DNA of 40,396 nucleotides from an uncultured Anaerolineaceae bacterium (GTDB lineage Bacteria; Chloroflexota; Anaerolineae; Anaerolineales; Anaerolineaceae). The DNA is taken from NCBI GenBank assembly GCA_927443345.1, contig CAKMKJ010000028.1, positions 1 through 40,396 of the forward strand. The letters are read 5' to 3'. Below are positions 9,238-17,302 of the stretch, one piece after another. Under the pieces are notes generated by a model. That model was not told where the DNA came from, ran no database searches, and saw only the letters and a program-made list of their open reading frames with translations. The position numbers and the translations under genes are program-made. Within the stretch, counting starts at the first letter, position 1. Each line of letters opens with the position of its first letter.

Positions 9238-10161
9238 ATGACTGATCATCAAACCTCTTTTAACTTGTTTAACCTACTAAAAATCAGCCTTATTTTGATG
9301 GTTGGAATTTCTGCTTGCAGCTATCGCGCGCCACGTATTCAGATCACAGAAACCCCCACCCCACAGCCCGCCCAGTTAACTCCTGAAAAATCTCAGACTG
9401 AAATTCCTTCTCCTACACAAACCACGGTTCCCTGCAACGAAACCAACGGCAACGTGGTAGAGAGTGATGTTCCCTCCGAGTTACTTACTGAACCTGTAAG
9501 TGTTAAAATTTATCTTCCACCTTGTTACGACAGTCAGAGCGGGGTTAGTTACTCCGTGTTATATATGCTGCACGGACAAACAAGCATGGACGACCAATGG
9601 GTGCGTATTGGATTATTAACCAAAATGGATGAACTTATCGCTGAAAAAAAGGTGCAACCCTTTTTGATCGTGCTTCCCACTGAAATCCGTTCAAATGCTA
9701 ATTCAGGCCAATCAAAATTTGGCGATGCCATCATCGAAGAAGTCATTCCATATATTGAGCAGCAGTTCAACGTTTGTTCTAAAAGAGAATGCCGAGTGAT
9801 CGGTGGACTGTCTCGAGGCGGCAATTGGGCTGTTCATCTTGGTTTCTCACATCCTGAGCTCTTCAACGCAGTTGGCGCTCACAGCGCCCCTCTCTTTTAC
9901 GGCGAGATCAGCAATATTCAGTTGAAAACCGCCTACGGCGAAGCCACAATAGCCCTTCCAAATTTTTATATTGATGTAGGCAATAAAGATCCAGACCATG
10001 ATGACGTAATTCTATTTCTCGAAACCTTGCAAGAACTAAATGTTCCACGCAAGTTTAGCAATAACCTCGGTTATCATGATGAACCCTATTGGCATGCGCA
10101 CGTTGAAGACTACCTGCTGTGGTATGACAGTCAGTTATTGCCCCCTTCACAAACACCGTAA
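9238..10161 (+). CDS. Alpha/beta-hydrolase esterase lipoprotein (esterase D / enterochelin-esterase-like fold)
   Basis: A 307-residue secreted lipoprotein. Residues 1-27 form a lipoprotein signal ending in the lipobox ISAC, so Cys27 would be lipidated. A Thr/Pro/Gln-rich linker (about 35-65) tethers the domain. The hydrolase domain shows VLYMLHG (oxyanion strand), the nucleophile elbow GGLSRGG with Ser192, an acid in DVGNKDPDHDD near 242, and a late His in WHAHVEDYL (286 or 288). This layout matches the esterase family that includes Fes, esterase D and feruloyl esterases. It probably cleaves an ester or acyl group outside the cell. The substrate is not inferable. It stands alone between a divergent tRNA gene and a convergent yjjX-like gene. 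Confidence 0.86.
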   Translation: MTDHQTSFNLFNLLKISLILMVGISACSYRAPRIQITETPTPQPAQLTPEKSQTEIPSPTQTTVPCNETNGNVVESDVPSELLTEPVSVKIYLPPCYDSQSGVSYSVLYMLHGQTSMDDQWVRIGLLTKMDELIAEKKVQPFLIVLPTEIRSNANSGQSKFGDAIIEEVIPYIEQQFNVCSKRECRVIGGLSRGGNWAVHLGFSHPELFNAVGAHSAPLFYGEISNIQLKTAYGEATIALPNFYIDVGNKDPDHDDVILFLETLQELNVPRKFSNNLGYHDEPYWHAHVEDYLLWYDSQLLPPSQTP

Positions 10162-10171
10162 TTAATAATTG

Positions 10172-10699
10172 CTAATACAAATCTGGATTCTTAAAGGGAA
10201 TCAAGGCAAAGATGACTGCCGGAATATAAAGATTCAACCGATCAATAGCATCACCGGTTAACAATCCAACGGCACCATTGTTTTGTTTAGAATTATTTCT
10301 AGAAAAAACAATGTCATCTGCTTCACCCAATTCAACACCCTTACGTACCAACTCTGCAAGATTTTCAGGTAGAAAAAACTCACCACTACGACCGACTCCC
10401 CTTTTACCTTCAGAGAGCACCACCACCCAGGCAAAACCACTCAAGTGTGTTCCTCTATCCATCACACCGCCTTCAATCCCCACCCAATAATCCGCTTCGG
10501 GCATGAGTTCTCGTGCACGGAGCGCACGTGCGTCTGCGCCTTCAAGGGTTTCCTCATCAGTCATGGGTTGGTCAGAAACCGTAGATGGGATTTTTAAGGT
10601 GCGCACCTCAAATGATTCGCGCGGAAACATACGTTGAAATCCATCCAGTGCAGCCTGTAATTTGACCGGGTTGGTTGAGGCGACAGAAATAATATTCAT
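10172..10699 (-). CDS. yjjX: YjjX-type inosine/xanthosine triphosphatase (DUF84)
   Basis: A 175-residue protein of the DUF84/YjjX family, which hydrolyses non-canonical purine nucleoside triphosphates (ITP, XTP) to keep them out of nucleic acids. The N-terminal ASTNPVKLQAALDGF is the nucleotide-binding strand-loop. VSDQPMTDEETLEGADARA near residues 44-62 is the family signature, and YWVGIEGGV near residue 75 is also conserved. Length matches the family. AAGGA lies 6 nt before the ATG. Its stop is 10 bp from the stop of the convergent esterase gene, and no terminator is visible between them. The family is close to certain; enzyme specificity is inferred from the family. Confidence 0.9.
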   Translation of the reverse strand: MNIISVASTNPVKLQAALDGFQRMFPRESFEVRTLKIPSTVSDQPMTDEETLEGADARALRARELMPEADYWVGIEGGVMDRGTHLSGFAWVVVLSEGKRGVGRSGEFFLPENLAELVRKGVELGEADDIVFSRNNSKQNNGAVGLLTGDAIDRLNLYIPAVIFALIPFKNPDLY

Positions 10700-10730
10700 T
10701 GATTATCCTTATTTGATAAACTGGGTTAAA

Positions 10731-10757
10731 GTAGGGGCGGTTGGGAACCGCCCCTAC
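10731..10757. repeat. Perfect 27-bp palindromic repeat (GTAGGGGC family)
   Basis: A 12-bp arm GTAGGGGCGGTT and its exact complement flank a GGG centre. It lies between yjjX and the DUF4332 gene. Related elements occur at about 30345-30376, 36268-36313 and 40135-40162, so it belongs to a dispersed family. Read as RNA it would fold into a strong hairpin without a T tract. Confidence 0.85.
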
Positions 10758-10780
10758 ATGATAACAATAAATCGAGCGAA

Positions 10781-11185
10781 TTAGTATTTTACCTTGCGAT
10801 CAAGTTTTTTGGCTTGATTAATCCAATCTGCAATCTGGGTCTCAGAAGGAAGTTTGCGGACCAATTTCTGATTTCCATTGATTTCGACCATTTTTTCATA
10901 CAAATTCTTTGAGACGCGTTTACTGAGTTCAACTACGGTATCCACCCCGACTTCTTCAAGCAAATCTGAATATTCACTTCCGACGCCTTTGATGCGGTAT
11001 AAGTCAGCCAGATTAACCCATTCAAGAATCAATGCTTCGCTAATGCCGGTTTTCTCAGCCAGTAATTTGCGCCCCTGTGGCGTAGCGCCTGTATCTAATA
11101 AAGCATCGGTGGTAAATATGTTTACTTTAGCCAATTTGCTTTTGTATGCTTTTCCGATTCCTTCAACATCAATAATGCCGGGCAT
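10781..11185 (-). CDS. DUF4332 helix-hairpin-helix protein
   Basis: A 134-residue cytosolic protein made of two helix-hairpin-helix-like halves: GIIDVEGIGKAYKSKLAK near residue 4 and LYRIKGVGSEYSDLLEEVGV near residue 62, each followed by short helices. This matches DUF4332, a family related to the HhH/SAM-like DNA-binding folds and of unknown function. The longer reading from 11218 was rejected. The ATG at 11185 has a perfect GGAGGA site (11191-11196) 5 nt upstream, while the earlier start has none. Nothing in the neighbourhood gives a role. Confidence 0.82.
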   Translation of the reverse strand: MPGIIDVEGIGKAYKSKLAKVNIFTTDALLDTGATPQGRKLLAEKTGISEALILEWVNLADLYRIKGVGSEYSDLLEEVGVDTVVELSKRVSKNLYEKMVEINGNQKLVRKLPSETQIADWINQAKKLDRKVKY

Positions 11186-11288
11186 TTCAGTCCTCCATTT
11201 TACCGATATGTTTTTCAAATTTAAGTATAGAACCTTTTTATTTTGGTTGCAACATCAAAACATCAACATTGATATCAGCGCACTCGTG

Positions 11289-11301
11289 TATAATAGCACG
11301 C
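11289..11301 (+). promoter_or_regulatory. -10 box of gatC, probably leaderless
   Basis: A consensus TATAAT (11289-11294) lies seven bases before the gatC ATG, where transcription itself should begin. A possible -35 TTGATA (11269-11274) is spaced by only 14 nt. No Shine-Dalgarno is present. The likely transcript therefore starts at or within a base of the start codon. Confidence 0.6.
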
Positions 11302-11589
11302 ATGAGTTTAACCCTTGCTGAAGTCGAACATATTGCCAAATTAGCCCGCCTCAACTTGACGGATGAGGAAAAATCGAGATATCGCGAGCAGCTTTCATCG
11401 ATTCTGGATTATGTGACCATGCTGCAAGAGTTGGATACCACTTCAATATCGACAGCCTCAGGTGTACAGCCGGATGAATGTCTGCTGCGTGTGGATGACC
11501 CTGTTGCGCCAATGTCTACATCTGAACTACTTGAGAACTCTCCTGCCACAACCAAAAATCAATTTAAAGTCCCACCGGTGTTTGAATGA
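11302..11589 (+). CDS. gatC: Asp-tRNA(Asn)/Glu-tRNA(Gln) amidotransferase subunit C
   Basis: GatC is the small clamp subunit that holds GatA and GatB together in the GatCAB complex, which converts misacylated Glu-tRNA(Gln) or Asp-tRNA(Asn) to the amide forms. The 95-residue protein begins SLTLAEVEHIAKLARLNLTDEE, the family's N-terminal helix, and continues with YVTMLQELDT and the C-terminal VPPVFE. The start at 11302 rather than 11269 follows from family alignment and from the -10 box seven bases upstream. Its stop overlaps the gatA start (ATGA), the normal gatCA arrangement. gatB lies about 5.7 kb downstream, unlinked as an operon. Confidence 0.95.
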   Translation: MSLTLAEVEHIAKLARLNLTDEEKSRYREQLSSILDYVTMLQELDTTSISTASGVQPDECLLRVDDPVAPMSTSELLENSPATTKNQFKVPPVFE

Positions 11590-13067
11590 GCGCCGACCTG
11601 ACCTTTCTTTCAATATTTGAAATGCAAGCAGGGCTGCGCTCTGGTGACTTTTCATGTACGGAGTTGCTTGAAGGGCACTTGCAGCGCATCCATATCTTTG
11701 AACCGCGTATTCATGCATTCATTACACTGGTTGAAGAATCTGCCCGAACCGAAGCAAAAAAGGCTGATAGCCGCTTCGTGGATGCTCGTAAAGTAAACCA
11801 AATTGATCAACTACCCGCGCTCTTGGGTATTCCCATTGCTGTAAAAGACCTGATCACAGTTAAAGATGTGCGCTGCAGTTGCGGCTCAAAAGTGTTAGGC
11901 AATTGGATCGCTCCTTTCACCGCCACGGCAGTGCAACATTTGATTAATGCCGGGGCGATCATAATCGGCAAAACGAACACCGATGAATTCGCCATGGGAT
12001 CATCCACTGAAACCTCGGCATTCGGACCCACCTTCAATCCTTGGGATACCACCCGTGTGCCGGGCGGTTCCTCTGGCGGCAGTGCTGCAGCAGTAGCTGC
12101 CCGCATGGTGCCTGCAGCCATCGGTTCAGATACCGGCGGATCCATCCGCCAACCAGCCGCTTTTTGCGGTGTGACCGGCATGAAACCCAGCTACGGCCGT
12201 GTGTCGCGCTACGGACTGGTTGCTTATGGTTCATCACTGGATTCAATGGGTGCTTTTGCTCGCAGCGGCGCTGAAACAGCACTGTTGATTGGAATCATGG
12301 CCGGACTGGACAAAATGGATTCCACATCTGCGGCTCAGCCCGTGCCAGATTACCTCAAAAAGATAGAAAACGGCATAAAGAGATTGCGCCTAGGCGTGCC
12401 GCGCGAATATTTTATCGAAGGCATCCAGCCCGAGATAAGTAACACCATTAAAGAGTCAATAGAGACATACCGCTCGCTGGGTGCTGAAATTATTGAGATC
12501 AGCCTGCCTCACACCAAATATGCACTCCCTGTTTATTATTTGATTGCCCCGGCTGAAGCCTCTGCCAACCTGGCTCGTTATGACGGCGTCCGTTTTGGCG
12601 CACGTCAATCTACTGGCTCGATGATTGATATGTTCTTTGACACCCGCGGACAGGGTTTTGGCCAAGAGGTAAAACGCCGCATTATGCTTGGCACTTACGC
12701 GCTCTCAGCCGGTTATTACGACGCTTATTACGGCCAGGCGCAAAAAGTGCGTACTTTAATCAAACAGGATTTTGAAAAAGCTTTTGAGTCGGTAGATGTG
12801 ATCGCCTGCCCGGTAACACCAACCACGGCATTCAAGGTAGGAGAGCACGGCGACGATCCGCTGGCCATGTATCTCGAAGACGTATTCACCCTGCCCGCTA
12901 ATCTGGCTGGGGTGCCTGGCATTGCCTTTCCGGTTGGAGTGGATTCTTACAAGCTGCCCATCGGCATGCAGTTAATGGGAAAACGCTTTGAGGAAGAAAC
13001 TTTATTCCAGGCGGTTCAAGCCTTCCAGCAATCCACCACTTTTCATCTTCAATACCCTGCTCTTTAA
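11586..13067 (+). CDS. gatA: Asp-tRNA(Asn)/Glu-tRNA(Gln) amidotransferase subunit A
   Basis: GatA is the glutaminase subunit of GatCAB; it releases ammonia that is channelled to GatB. The 493-residue protein has the amidase-signature fold. The catalytic Lys lies in AVKDLITV near residue 85. The Gly/Ser-rich block RVPGGSSGGSAAAVAA (about 155-170) and GSDTGGSIRQPAAFCG (about 178-193) hold the Ser-cisSer-Lys triad residues. MKPSYGRVSRYGLVAYGSSLDSMG follows as expected. Length is standard. It overlaps gatC by 4 nt and is translated with it. Confidence 0.97.
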   Translation: MSADLTFLSIFEMQAGLRSGDFSCTELLEGHLQRIHIFEPRIHAFITLVEESARTEAKKADSRFVDARKVNQIDQLPALLGIPIAVKDLITVKDVRCSCGSKVLGNWIAPFTATAVQHLINAGAIIIGKTNTDEFAMGSSTETSAFGPTFNPWDTTRVPGGSSGGSAAAVAARMVPAAIGSDTGGSIRQPAAFCGVTGMKPSYGRVSRYGLVAYGSSLDSMGAFARSGAETALLIGIMAGLDKMDSTSAAQPVPDYLKKIENGIKRLRLGVPREYFIEGIQPEISNTIKESIETYRSLGAEIIEISLPHTKYALPVYYLIAPAEASANLARYDGVRFGARQSTGSMIDMFFDTRGQGFGQEVKRRIMLGTYALSAGYYDAYYGQAQKVRTLIKQDFEKAFESVDVIACPVTPTTAFKVGEHGDDPLAMYLEDVFTLPANLAGVPGIAFPVGVDSYKLPIGMQLMGKRFEEETLFQAVQAFQQSTTFHLQYPAL

Positions 13068-13151
13068 TTATTTCTTCCAATAAAGAACAGGCGTGATATG
13101 TGAAACTGTTTATTCAAAAACACGTATATATGTGTGGAAAGGATTTAAAAA

Positions 13152-13592
13152 ATGACAAATCAAACCACCCCTGTAAATGTTCCAAACGCTGGTCCAGGTT
13201 GTCTGGTTCGCTTGCTTTACCTTGCTTTTGTAGGCTGGTGGCTGGGTTTAATCTGGACGCTGGTTGCCTGGTTCTTAAATTTGACTATCATCGGTCTACC
13301 TCTAGGACTGGCCATGATTAACCGCATCCCCTATATCATGACGCTGAAGCCGTCACGTGTGCAAACCACGGTTGAAGTTCGAGATGGCCTAACGGTTGTC
13401 AAACAATCGGCTCCGAGGCAACTACCGTTTCTCCTGCGCGCGTTGTATTTCATTGTGATTGGCTTCTGGTTCAGCCTGGTGTGGATGCTGCTGGCCTGGA
13501 TTTTTGCCACCCTAACTCTTGGTTTCGGTCTTCCTCTGGCCTTATGGATGTTCGACAGCACGCCCGCAATCACCACATTGGCAAGAAATTAA
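13152..13592 (+). CDS. YccF-domain inner membrane protein
   Basis: A 146-residue membrane protein with two copies of the YccF (DUF307) unit. Each pairs hydrophobic helices: residues 16-60 and 95-140, with LVRLLYLAFVGWWLGLIW matching LLRALYFIVIGFWFSLVW and IIGLPLGLAM matching LGFGLPLALWMFD. Function is unknown for the family; an inner-membrane location is expected. The first 15 residues are a Gly/Pro/Asn-rich cytosolic tail. The ATG has an AAAGGA site 8 nt upstream. A strong terminator follows. Confidence 0.85.
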   Translation: MTNQTTPVNVPNAGPGCLVRLLYLAFVGWWLGLIWTLVAWFLNLTIIGLPLGLAMINRIPYIMTLKPSRVQTTVEVRDGLTVVKQSAPRQLPFLLRALYFIVIGFWFSLVWMLLAWIFATLTLGFGLPLALWMFDSTPAITTLARN

Positions 13593-13611
13593 CAAAATCG
13601 AGGTACACCCC

Positions 13612-13641
13612 AAAAACCCTTCAAAATTTGAAGGGTTTTTT
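13612..13641 (+). terminator. Rho-independent terminator after the YccF gene
   Basis: A 14-bp near-perfect inverted repeat AAAAACCCTTCAAA / TTTGAAGGGTTTTT ends in six T. The A-run on the left would let it work weakly on the other strand as well. Confidence 0.85.
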
Positions 13642-13669
13642 GATTCCAGAAATCAATTCGCCTTTTTTC

Positions 13670-13678
13670 TGCTAGAAT
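13670..13678 (+). promoter_or_regulatory. Extended -10 promoter candidate for the nucleotidyltransferase gene
   Basis: TGCTAGAAT has the TGn extension and a TAGAAT hexamer, about 95 nt before the ATG at 13772 and just past the upstream terminator. No good -35 box stands at 17 nt, which extended -10 promoters can tolerate. Confidence 0.35.
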
Positions 13679-13771
13679 TATAAAATTACCTAACAAACAA
13701 ATCGTCAGGCCGGAGTACAATTAAGAAACAATTACTTTTTCAATAATAACCTTTGAAATGGATACTGATAA

Positions 13772-14785
13772 ATGACTTCTTCATACAAAATTGTCATCCC
13801 CATGGCTGGATTAGGTTCTCGCATGCGCCCGCATACCTGGAACCGCCCAAAACCGCTTTTATATCTGGCGGGTATGACTGTGCTGGATCACTCCCTGGAT
13901 CAATTTAAAACACTTCCAGATCTGGAACATGCTGAATATGTATTCATCGTCAGCCCAAACCAGGGTGAACAAATTCAAGAACACATGCAAACCGTGCATC
14001 CCGAAAAGAAGGTGCATTTTATCGTTCAAGAACAAATGGAAGGGCAATCCAAAGCGCTATATCTGGCGAAGGACTTGTTGGATGGACCGGTATTGGTCGC
14101 CTTCTCAGACACTTTGATTGAAACTGACCTGGCCTTTTTATCTACCGAAACCGCTGACGGAGTTGCCTGGGTTAAGCCGATGGAAGATCCGCGCCGTTTT
14201 GGGGTGATTGAGTTGGATCAAAGAGGTTTTGCAACAAAACTAACAGAAAAACCAACAGACATGAGCAATAATCTGGTTGTGGTTGGTTTCTACTATTTTA
14301 AGGATGGCTGTCAACTCGTTGACGCAATAGAAGAACAGGTTCAACGCGGAAAAACACTGAAAGGGGAATATTTTCTCTCAGAAGCAATCAATATTTTATT
14401 AGAACGCGGTGCCAAGATCAAAGCCAAACAAACTGAAGTCTGGTTGGATGCTGGCATCCCGGAAGCGTTGCTCGATACCAACCGCTACCTATTAGATCAC
14501 GGCCGCTGCAATTGTGAACCTCGAGAAACACAAGACGGAGTAACCATCATTCCACCGGTATCCATCCCGGCAAACGTGAAATTAAAATCTGCGGTAATCG
14601 GCCCGCACGTCACCTTGGGCGAAGATTGCGACCTTGAAAATGTAGTCATCCGCAATTCAATCATCGAAGCTGGTACCAAAATTTTGGATATGGTCATTGA
14701 AAGTTCTTTAATCGGCCGCGACGTGATTCTTGAAGGACGACCTGAACGTTTGAATATTGGCGACAATTCGTGGATGACACGTTAG
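13772..14785 (+). CDS. Sugar-phosphate nucleotidyltransferase (NDP-sugar pyrophosphorylase)
   Basis: A 337-residue cytosolic nucleotidyltransferase that would activate a sugar-1-phosphate with an NTP. The N-terminal GT-A domain has IPMAGLGSRMRPHTWNRPKPLL (signature G-x-G-S-R-M-x-P-x-T plus the KP lysine). It also has LVAFSDTLIETD near residue 110, in place of the usual GD, and EKPTD near 160. The C-terminal 80 residues form a short left-handed beta-helix of hexapeptides (VIGPHVTLGEDC, VIRNSIIEAG). This domain order suits RmlA/ManC/GlmU-like enzymes of UDP-, dTDP- or GDP-sugar synthesis. The specific nucleotide and sugar cannot be read. An aminotransferase follows after 32 nt. Confidence 0.85.
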   Translation: MTSSYKIVIPMAGLGSRMRPHTWNRPKPLLYLAGMTVLDHSLDQFKTLPDLEHAEYVFIVSPNQGEQIQEHMQTVHPEKKVHFIVQEQMEGQSKALYLAKDLLDGPVLVAFSDTLIETDLAFLSTETADGVAWVKPMEDPRRFGVIELDQRGFATKLTEKPTDMSNNLVVVGFYYFKDGCQLVDAIEEQVQRGKTLKGEYFLSEAINILLERGAKIKAKQTEVWLDAGIPEALLDTNRYLLDHGRCNCEPRETQDGVTIIPPVSIPANVKLKSAVIGPHVTLGEDCDLENVVIRNSIIEAGTKILDMVIESSLIGRDVILEGRPERLNIGDNSWMTR

Positions 14786-14817
14786 TCATTTTTTTACAGG
14801 ATTATTAAGGAGTAACA

Positions 14818-15978
14818 ATGCGCGATCATTATCTTTCACGACGAGTTGCTGGAATGAAACCCTCTGGTATTCGAAAATTCTTTGACATCGCCGCCACGAT
14901 GAAGGATGTGATCTCATTGGGTGTTGGAGAACCTGATTTCACCACCCCGCTGCCCATTCTTAATGCTGGTATTGCAGCTTTAAATAATGGACAAACCCAT
15001 TACACATCCAACTTGGGGATTATTGAACTTCGCCGCGCGCTCTCAAACCATCTTGAAGCGCGATATGGCGTGCATTACAAACCCGAGACAGAGATAGTGA
15101 TCACTGTAGGCGGTTCTGAAGCACTAAATCTGGCAGCCATAGCCTTATTAAACCCTGGAGATGAGGTCATCATCCCGACCCCATGTTTTGTTTCTTATCA
15201 GGCTGCTGTGATCATGGCTGGCGGCGTCGCCGTAGAAGTGCCTTGCAAGATTGAAAATAACTTCGATTTTGACCCGGATCAAATCCGCGCCGCCATCACC
15301 CCGCGAACCAAGGCAATTTTGGTGGGCTTTCCGAGTAATCCCACCGGGGCGGTTTCAAGCCGTGAACACCTGCTTGAAATCTCCAAGATGGCTGAGGAAC
15401 ATGATTTAATCGTCCTCTCTGATGAGATCTATGACCGCCTGGTCTACGGCGTGGAGCATGTGTGTTATCCGTCTTTGCCAGGCACGCATGACCGCACCTT
15501 GTTATTGGGCGGTTTTTCAAAAGATTATGCCATGACAGGCTGGCGCATCGGCTACGCTGCCGGACCTGAACACCTGATCAATGGCTTGCTGCGGGTGCAT
15601 CAATTCATGGTCATGTCAGCCCCCACCGTTGCCCAGTTTGCCGGTCTAGAAGCGCTGTTGAGCGGTGAACCTTATGTGCAAAAAATGGTTGCTGAATACG
15701 ACCGGCGTCGAAAATTGTTGGTCTCAGGTCTCAACCAGATCGGTTTGGCAACATTTGAACCCAAGGGCGCTTTTTACGCTTTCCCCAAAGTGGATGTGAC
15801 CGGCTTGGACGATGAAACCTTCTGCGACCGTCTATTGAAAGAAGAACACGTTGCCATCATCCCCGGCAACTCGTTTGGCGCAGGCGGCGAAGGGTTTGCC
15901 CGAGCCTGTTATGCCACAGGCTATGATCAACTTGAAGAGGCGCTTGAACGTATTGAAAGGTTTGTAGGAAGACTTTAG
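14818..15978 (+). CDS. Class I/II PLP-dependent aminotransferase (aspartate/alanine type)
   Basis: A 386-residue fold-type I aminotransferase of the aspartate aminotransferase subgroup. ISLGVGEPDF near residue 34 binds substrate. TVGGSEALNLA near residue 99 contacts the cofactor phosphate, PSNPTGAV has the cofactor Asn, and SDEIYDRLVYG the cofactor Asp/Tyr. GGFSKDYAMTGWRIGY carries the Schiff-base Lys235. It would move an amino group between an amino acid and a 2-oxo acid in the cytosol. Candidates include aspartate, alanine or aromatic substrates, and sequence alone does not decide. An AAGGAG site sits 6 nt before the ATG. It ends at a strong terminator and is probably co-transcribed with the preceding gene, though a shared pathway is not evident. 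Confidence 0.93.
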   Translation: MRDHYLSRRVAGMKPSGIRKFFDIAATMKDVISLGVGEPDFTTPLPILNAGIAALNNGQTHYTSNLGIIELRRALSNHLEARYGVHYKPETEIVITVGGSEALNLAAIALLNPGDEVIIPTPCFVSYQAAVIMAGGVAVEVPCKIENNFDFDPDQIRAAITPRTKAILVGFPSNPTGAVSSREHLLEISKMAEEHDLIVLSDEIYDRLVYGVEHVCYPSLPGTHDRTLLLGGFSKDYAMTGWRIGYAAGPEHLINGLLRVHQFMVMSAPTVAQFAGLEALLSGEPYVQKMVAEYDRRRKLLVSGLNQIGLATFEPKGAFYAFPKVDVTGLDDETFCDRLLKEEHVAIIPGNSFGAGGEGFARACYATGYDQLEEALERIERFVGRL

Positions 15979-15981
15979 TCA

Positions 15982-16013
15982 AACTCCCCGCCGGTTACAA
16001 GCGGGGAGTTTTT
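15982..16013 (+). terminator. Rho-independent terminator after the aminotransferase gene
   Basis: A 10-bp stem AACTCCCCGC / GCGGGGAGTT with a 9-nt loop is followed by a T tract. It lies between convergent genes. The opposite side has only three A, so it mainly serves the plus strand. Confidence 0.85.
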
Positions 16014-16014
16014 A

Positions 16015-16779
16015 TTATTGATTATGTTCGTAGATCATCCTCAACCCGAGCAGGGTAAGTTCAGGTTCGACTGCGTCTATGCAGCCAACCTCACTTGAAA
16101 TTAGATAGGCAAGGCCCCCGGTGGCGACCACTTTTGCCTCTCCGCCCAACTCTTTTTTCATGCGCGCAACAATGCCTTCGACCAGACCGGCAAAACCATA
16201 GATCAGACCGGATTGCAGCGAGAGGATGGTATTCTTACCAATCACATGATCCGGGCGGTGAAGATCCACTGCAGGCAGCATTGCGCCGGCGTCAAAAAGC
16301 GCTTCAGCGCCAGTACCAACACCCGGGGCAATAGCGACCCCCTCAAACACCCTTTCTTTCGAAACCGCAGAAAAGGTGGTGGCGGTGCCAAACCCGATTA
16401 CAATCACCGGCGTACCAAACAAAGAGATGGCGCCAACCGCATTAGCAATCAGATCAGGGCCGACTTCTTTAGGGTTATCGGTGTTGATGCGCAAAATAGG
16501 CTTTTTCGCACTGCCGACAATGACTGCTTCAAGATCCAGGTGTCGCTTGACCAAGTCACGAAAAGCAATAGTCAGATCAGGTACCACAGATGAAATGGCG
16601 CAGCCGAGAATATCCTCTTTGCGTATATTCTCGCTGGCAAAAAGCGAAAGCAACAGTACCCCATATTCATCGGCTAATTTGCTGGTATTAGTGAAAATAC
16701 GCCAATGAGCTACCAACTTCTCTTCTTCATAAAGACCAAATTTAATGTTGGTATTACCGATATCGATACACAAGAGCAT
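16015..16779 (-). CDS. coaX: Type III pantothenate kinase, with an altered active-site motif
   Basis: CoaX phosphorylates pantothenate, the first step of coenzyme A synthesis. The 254-residue length, LLCIDIGNTNIKFGLY at the N-terminus (Asp6 in the first phosphate motif), GPDLIANAVGA, and GVAIAPGVGTGAEALFDAGAMLP all fit the ASKHA-fold family. The second phosphate motif is unusual. Where most members have DxGTATT, this protein has GFGTATTFS, so Gly129 (codon GGG) replaces the expected Asp. That Asp has been proposed as the catalytic base. Activity is therefore uncertain. It is transcribed with the small membrane protein 6 nt upstream. Confidence 0.88.
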   Translation of the reverse strand: MLLCIDIGNTNIKFGLYEEEKLVAHWRIFTNTSKLADEYGVLLLSLFASENIRKEDILGCAISSVVPDLTIAFRDLVKRHLDLEAVIVGSAKKPILRINTDNPKEVGPDLIANAVGAISLFGTPVIVIGFGTATTFSAVSKERVFEGVAIAPGVGTGAEALFDAGAMLPAVDLHRPDHVIGKNTILSLQSGLIYGFAGLVEGIVARMKKELGGEAKVVATGGLAYLISSEVGCIDAVEPELTLLGLRMIYEHNQ

Positions 16780-16785
16780 GGCTGA

Positions 16786-17154
16786 TTATCCTATCCCAAT
16801 CGCGCCAAACAACGAATTGAGCCCTGAAACAAGACTGCCGAAAATGGTCACGGCTAAAACGATTAGCAATATGGTGACGATAATGTAGATCCACCCCAGC
16901 CACAAACCTGTGTTTGCCATTTTCTTGCCGCCGACCAAGCCGTCACTCCGGCGTATCAACTTTTTGGCACGCGCACCAACAAAAATGGCGATCAAAGCAG
17001 TAATAGGCGCTAAAAAAAGAGCCAGACCTAATTTCATTTCAATGAGAGCGTGAAAGAACAGCAAGATATAGCTAAGAACGCCGCTAACCACGCTGACCAG
17101 GGCAGAGATATTTAAATTTTTGGGTGTCTTCTGAACCTCAAGTTCTTCTGTCAT
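16786..17154 (-). CDS. Small membrane protein, DUF4190-like
   Basis: A 122-residue protein with a charged 15-residue N-terminus and three hydrophobic segments (about 18-38, 42-62 and 85-110). A basic cytosolic loop ARAKKLIRRSDGLVGGKK sits between the second and third. The layout (two helices, a KxxGxKxA-type loop, then LGWIYIIVTILLIV) resembles the DUF4190 family of small membrane proteins of unknown role. The start at 17154 is fixed by an AAGGAGA site at 17161-17167; an upstream in-frame reading to 17229 lacks one. It precedes coaX by 6 nt and shares its transcript, without an obvious functional link. Confidence 0.75.
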   Translation of the reverse strand: MTEELEVQKTPKNLNISALVSVVSGVLSYILLFFHALIEMKLGLALFLAPITALIAIFVGARAKKLIRRSDGLVGGKKMANTGLWLGWIYIIVTILLIVLAVTIFGSLVSGLNSLFGAIGIG

Positions 17155-17286
17155 CTCAATTCTCCTTGTATAGTGATCAATTAGATTATAGCAGGAAGAT
17201 GCATGCTGATACCAGTAAGAGCATTTCACGCAAAGCGTCCACTTGCAGGATGAATTGCCCTTACTTTGTTTAAGTCAGGTTAATGA

Positions 17287-17292
17287 TAAAAT
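17287..17292 (+). promoter_or_regulatory. -10 candidate of gatB, near-leaderless
   Basis: TAAAAT lies ten bases before the gatB ATG, which lacks a Shine-Dalgarno. The -35 region (17261-17271) is only a weak match. The expected transcript would have a leader of about 3-5 nt. Confidence 0.35.
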
Positions 17293-17302
17293 CATCTGCA
17301 TT

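Noticed and set aside
9227-9241. A four-codon mini-ORF (ATG GCA GCG TTA TGA) overlapping the esterase start
   Set aside because: It has an AAGGA site but only 2 nt away, and so short a frame is expected by chance.
13100-13321. A 73-codon frame upstream of and overlapping the YccF gene
   Set aside because: It begins with GTG without a ribosome-binding site and overlaps a gene with clear domain structure.
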